Part shown: positions 60,882 to 64,000 of the stretch, in pieces | Layout: each line of letters opens with the position of its first letter | Numbering within the stretch: the first letter of the stretch is position 1 | DNA from: an uncultured Bacilli bacterium | GTDB taxonomy: Bacteria; Bacillota_I; Bacilli_A; RF39; UBA660 | NCBI GenBank assembly: GCA_934119955.1 | Contig: CAKOSZ010000004.1 | Location: forward strand, 1-64,000 | Length of the DNA: 64,000 nt | Direction: 5' to 3' | The notes under the pieces: model-generated | Told to the model about the DNA's origin: nothing | What the model saw: only the letters and a program-made list of their open reading frames with translations | Databases searched by the model: none | Position numbers and translations under genes: made by a program

Positions 60882-60910
60882 TTGCTATTTCCTTTATTTC
60901 AAGTTATAAT
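60882..60910 (+). promoter_or_regulatory. Promoter of guaB-guaA
   Basis: TTGCTA (60882-60887), 17-base spacer, TATAAT (60905-60910), 29 bases before the start codon. The leader is too short to hold a purine riboswitch. Confidence 0.7.
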
Positions 60911-60938
60911 ACTTGTAAATATTTTAAATGGAGGATAT

Positions 60939-62435
60939 ATGTGTAAAATATTACCGGATATATCAAGAACTTTTAGTGAGTTTTTGTTATTACCTAATTT
61001 AACTACTAAGGAGTGTATTCCTGAAAATGTGAGTTTAAAAACTCCACTTGTAGCTTTTTTGAAAGGAGAGGAGCCTGCAATAAGTTTAAATGTACCTGTT
61101 GTATCTGCTATTATGCAATCTGTTTCTAATGATACGATGGCAATTGCTCTTGCAAGAGAAGGGGGAGTTTCCTTTATTTATGGCTCTCAAAGCATAGAAG
61201 ATCAAGCAAGAATGGTTTCAAATGTTAAAAAAAATAAGGCTGGTTTTGTTGTAAGTGATTCTAATACCGGCCCAACTGCTACTTTAAAAGATGTTGTATC
61301 TCTTGTAGAAAAAACTGGTCATTCAACGGTTATGATAACTGAAAATGGGGAATCATCTGGAAAATTTTTAGGTCTTGTTACGGATAAAGATTATCGTTTA
61401 TCACGTGATAATTTAGATGAATCTATTGAAAAATTCATGACTAAAAAAGAAGATTTAGTTTATGCTTATGAAGGAATTACTTTAAAAGAAGCCAATGATA
61501 TGATTTGGGAAAATAAAATTAGTTGTTTACCAATTCTTGATAAATTAGATAATTTAAAATACTTAGTATTCAGAAAAGATTATGATGAAAGAAAAAACAA
61601 TGTTAATTCTTTACTTGATGAAGAAAAAAGATACATTGTTGGGGCTGGAATTAACACGAGAGATTATAAAGAAAGAATACCTGCTTTAATTGAGGCTGGG
61701 GTTGATGTACTTTGTATTGATTCTAGTGATGGTTATTCAATTTGGCAAAAAGAAACTATTGATTTTGTTCGTGAAAATTATGGTGAAAGTGTTAAAATTG
61801 GTGCAGGTAATGTTGTTAGCAAAGAAGGATTTTACTATCTTGCAGATGCCGGGGCTGATTTTATAAAGGTTGGTGTTGGGGGAGGATCTATTTGTATAAC
61901 CCGTGAAACCAAAGGAATAGGAAGAGGACAAGCAAGTAGTTTAATTGAAGTTGCAAGTGCTAGGGATGAATATTTTGCAAGAACTGGCAAATATATTCCA
62001 ATTTGTTCTGATGGAGGAATAGTTCATGATTATCATATACCCCTTGCTCTTGCGATGGGAGCAGACTTTGTTATGATGGGTAGATACTTTGCTCGTTTTG
62101 ATGAAAGTCCAACTAAAATAGTTAAAAGAAATGGTTCATTTTATAAAGAATATTGGGGTGAGGGTTCTAATAGAGCCAGAAATTGGCAAAGATATGATTT
62201 AGGTGGTAATAAAACTAAATTAACTTTCGAAGAAGGAGTAGACTCTTATATTCCATATGCTGGTTCTTTAAAAGAAAACTTAAATGTAACAATTGAAAAA
62301 ATTAAATCAACTATGTGTAATTGTGGAGCAACTAGTATTAAAAAATTACAAGAAAATGCTACTCTTACGATTGTTTCTAATGTAAGTATTAGAGAAGGAT
62401 CATACCACGATGTAATAGCAAAGGATTATGAATAA
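60939..62435 (+). CDS. guaB: IMP dehydrogenase
   Basis: Oxidises IMP to XMP, the committed step to guanine nucleotides. About 498 residues from the ATG at 60939 behind GGAGG (the open frame begins earlier). The barrel holds the catalytic loop GGGSICITRE with Cys319 and the SDGGIVHDYHIPLALAMGAD phosphate site; the CBS pair lies at about 95-215 (GLVTDKDYRLS, ISCLPILD). The flap Arg-Tyr pair seems to be in RARNWQRYD. It shares one base with guaA. Confidence 0.95.
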   Translation: MCKILPDISRTFSEFLLLPNLTTKECIPENVSLKTPLVAFLKGEEPAISLNVPVVSAIMQSVSNDTMAIALAREGGVSFIYGSQSIEDQARMVSNVKKNKAGFVVSDSNTGPTATLKDVVSLVEKTGHSTVMITENGESSGKFLGLVTDKDYRLSRDNLDESIEKFMTKKEDLVYAYEGITLKEANDMIWENKISCLPILDKLDNLKYLVFRKDYDERKNNVNSLLDEEKRYIVGAGINTRDYKERIPALIEAGVDVLCIDSSDGYSIWQKETIDFVRENYGESVKIGAGNVVSKEGFYYLADAGADFIKVGVGGGSICITRETKGIGRGQASSLIEVASARDEYFARTGKYIPICSDGGIVHDYHIPLALAMGADFVMMGRYFARFDESPTKIVKRNGSFYKEYWGEGSNRARNWQRYDLGGNKTKLTFEEGVDSYIPYAGSLKENLNVTIEKIKSTMCNCGATSIKKLQENATLTIVSNVSIREGSYHDVIAKDYE

Positions 62436-63958
62436 TGGATACAATATTAATAATTGATTTTGGTGGTCAATATAACCAATTAATCGCAAGAAGAGTTAGA
62501 GAAAATAATGTTTATTCTCTTGTTAAACCATATACTATTACTCTTAATGAGATTAAAAAAATAAATCCCAAAGGAATAATTTTAACGGGTGGACCAGATA
62601 GTGTTTATAAAAGTGATGCTCCTAAATGTGATAAAAAAATATTTAATTTAGGTATTCCAGTTCTTGGAATATGTTATGGTATGCAATTAATGTCTTATAT
62701 GCTAGGAGGAGAAGTAGTAAGTGCATCTGTTAAAGAATTTGGTGAGATTTTAGTTGATTTAGAAGATAATCCTTTATTTAGAAATCTTGAAAAACAAAAC
62801 ATATGCTTGATGAGTCATAGCGATTATGTTAATAAATTACCCGAGGGTTTTATCAAAATTGCTAGTACTAAAAACTGTTTATATGCAGGAATTGCTAATT
62901 TTAATAAAAACTTATATGGCTTACAATTTCATCCAGAAGTAACTTTAACAAATAATGGTAATAAAATAATTGATAACTTTTTAACTCTTGTTTGTAAATG
63001 TTCTAAAACTTGGAAAATGGATTATTTCATGGAACAAAAAATTAAGGAATTAAGAGATAAAATTGGTAATAAAAAAGTTTTATGTGCCTTATCAGGTGGA
63101 GTAGATAGCAGCGTTGCTGCCACCCTTTTAAGTAAAGCCATTGGTTCTAACTTAACATGTATTTTTGTTGACCATGGCCTACTTCGTAAAAATGAAGCCA
63201 AAGAAGTTGAAGAAGTATTTGGTAATCGAACTGATTTAAATTTCATTAAGGTAGATGCTAAGGATTTATTTTTAGAAAAATTAAAAGGTGTATCTGATCC
63301 TGAAACTAAGAGAAAAATAATTGGTGAAGAATTTATTCGGGTATTTGAAAAAGAAGCAAAAAAGTTGGGTACTGTTGATTATTTAGTTCAAGGAACAATT
63401 TATCCTGATGTAATTGAATCAGGTACTAAGGGAAAGGTTATTAAGAGTCATCATAATGTTGGTGGTTTACCAGAACATGTTGATTTTAAAGAAATAATTG
63501 AACCCCTTCGTGATTTATTTAAAGATGAAGTAAGGCTTTTAGGTTTAAGGCTTGACTTAAAAGAAAATCTTGTTTATCGTCAACCATTTCCAGGGCCAGG
63601 ACTTGCTATTCGTATAATTGGTGACATTACCGAAGAAAAAATTAAAATACTTCAAGATGCTGATTATATATTAAGAGAAGAATTCAGAAAAAATGGTCTT
63701 GATAAAGTGGCTAACCAATATTTTGCTGTTTTAACTAATATCAAATCCGTAGGTGTTATGGGGGATTTTCGAACTTATGATTATTTACTTGCTTTAAGAG
63801 CAGTTGAAACAAGTGATTTTATGACAGCTAAATTTGTTAAAATACCATATGATGTTTTAGAGATAATTTCAAAAAGAATAGTTAATGAGGTACCATCTAT
63901 AAATAGAATAGTATATGATATTACATCAAAACCACCAGCAACAATAGAATGGGAATAA
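62435..63958 (+). CDS. guaA: GMP synthase (glutamine-hydrolysing)
   Basis: Converts XMP to GMP. The 507 residues carry the glutamine amidotransferase domain with nucleophile Cys80 in GICYGMQLM and the LQFHPEVT His-Glu pair, then the ATP-pyrophosphatase domain with the P-loop ALSGGVDSS, and the C-terminal dimerisation domain ending KPPATIEWE. Length is normal and the end is inside the window. It is translationally coupled to guaB. Confidence 0.98.
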   Translation: MDTILIIDFGGQYNQLIARRVRENNVYSLVKPYTITLNEIKKINPKGIILTGGPDSVYKSDAPKCDKKIFNLGIPVLGICYGMQLMSYMLGGEVVSASVKEFGEILVDLEDNPLFRNLEKQNICLMSHSDYVNKLPEGFIKIASTKNCLYAGIANFNKNLYGLQFHPEVTLTNNGNKIIDNFLTLVCKCSKTWKMDYFMEQKIKELRDKIGNKKVLCALSGGVDSSVAATLLSKAIGSNLTCIFVDHGLLRKNEAKEVEEVFGNRTDLNFIKVDAKDLFLEKLKGVSDPETKRKIIGEEFIRVFEKEAKKLGTVDYLVQGTIYPDVIESGTKGKVIKSHHNVGGLPEHVDFKEIIEPLRDLFKDEVRLLGLRLDLKENLVYRQPFPGPGLAIRIIGDITEEKIKILQDADYILREEFRKNGLDKVANQYFAVLTNIKSVGVMGDFRTYDYLLALRAVETSDFMTAKFVKIPYDVLEIISKRIVNEVPSINRIVYDITSKPPATIEWE

Positions 63959-64000
63959 ATTTTTAAAAAATGTTTGACTTACTAAGTATTTTATGGTAAA

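Noticed and set aside
60857..60938. Guanine riboswitch before guaB
   Set aside because: The promoter leaves a leader of about 25 bases, too short for the purine aptamer, and the conserved aptamer core is absent.
1..64000. Mycoplasma-type genetic code with TGA as Trp
   Set aside because: Many genes end in TGA, conserved Trp positions use TGG, and no household gene has an in-frame TGA, so the standard code applies.
1..64000. CRISPR array or insertion sequence
   Set aside because: No regularly spaced repeats with unique spacers were seen, and no transposase with terminal inverted repeats. The PD-(D/E)XK gene at 52.8 kb has no flanking inverted repeats that I can see.

Overview
The window is very A+T-rich, densely coded bacterial chromosome of Firmicutes/Bacilli-Mycoplasmatota type. 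Gene order (cdd-era-yqzL-recO; rimP-nusA-ylxR-infB-rbfA; nusB-xseA...xseB), Shine-Dalgarno sites of the AGGAGG/GGTGA type, T-box leaders, a single-chain glycyl-tRNA synthetase and TGA used as a stop codon (standard code) fit an uncultured gut Bacilli lineage of the RF39 or related kind. That placement is inference. SpoIIP and a CotD-like coat protein suggest a sporulating or recently sporulating ancestor, and walled cells.

Layout. 0-2.6 kb: a three-gene unit of helical, WXG/LXG-like proteins with an SH3-like protein and a papain-like C39-type protease domain. 2.6-6 kb: YqeY, RNase HII, cytidine deaminase, Era, a small YqzL-like protein missed by ordinary length cut-offs, RecO, ferredoxin. 6-9.2 kb (minus): beta-helix surface protein, AlkD-like glycosylase, phosphopentomutase. 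9.4-14.4 kb: translation/transcription operon with a one-domain RimP. 14.4-16.9 kb: PlsC and a compact T-box controlling glycyl-tRNA synthetase. 17-26 kb: MgtC, an SPFH/zinc-ribbon pair, DUF11 fragment, acyltransferase/DUF6320/zinc-ribbon genes. 26.2-26.8 kb: tRNA-Gly, tRNA-Cys and an inverted chimeric copy of parts of both. 26.8-38 kb: Lon, MutS, glycosyltransferase, CotD-like, NERD, transglutaminase-like, Dam-type methylase, Hpt, RpoZ. 38-43 kb: Flp-like pilin, M16 peptidase pair, cadherin-like surface protein, thymidine kinase. 43-46.9 kb: an island of surface proteins. 46.9-52.6 kb: valine T-box, HD hydrolase, ValS, SpoIIP, M23 endopeptidase. 52.7-54 kb: Rpn-like nuclease plus a stray copy of its C-terminus. 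54-60.9 kb: NusB, exonuclease VII with two unknown paralogues between its subunit genes, a membrane-anchored XRE regulator, VanZ protein. 60.9-64 kb: guaB-guaA.

The strongest unusual signal is in the secreted protein at 45.1-46.8 kb. It carries two 105-base segments (46011-46115 and 46680-46784) that align without gaps and differ almost only in NNY codons inside a conserved frame, with C-rich third positions unlike the rest of the window. This is the pattern expected of variable repeats of a diversity-generating retroelement (DGR). No reverse transcriptase or template repeat lies in the window, so the mutagenic machinery would have to act from elsewhere.

Second is the tRNA locus at 26.36-26.62 kb, where fragments of the adjacent tRNA-Cys and tRNA-Gly genes are fused in inverted orientation and form a large imperfect palindrome with the tRNA-Gly 3' end. 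Third is the glyS T-box, whose UGGA bulge matches the unusual U73 discriminator of the tRNA-Gly found in the same window.
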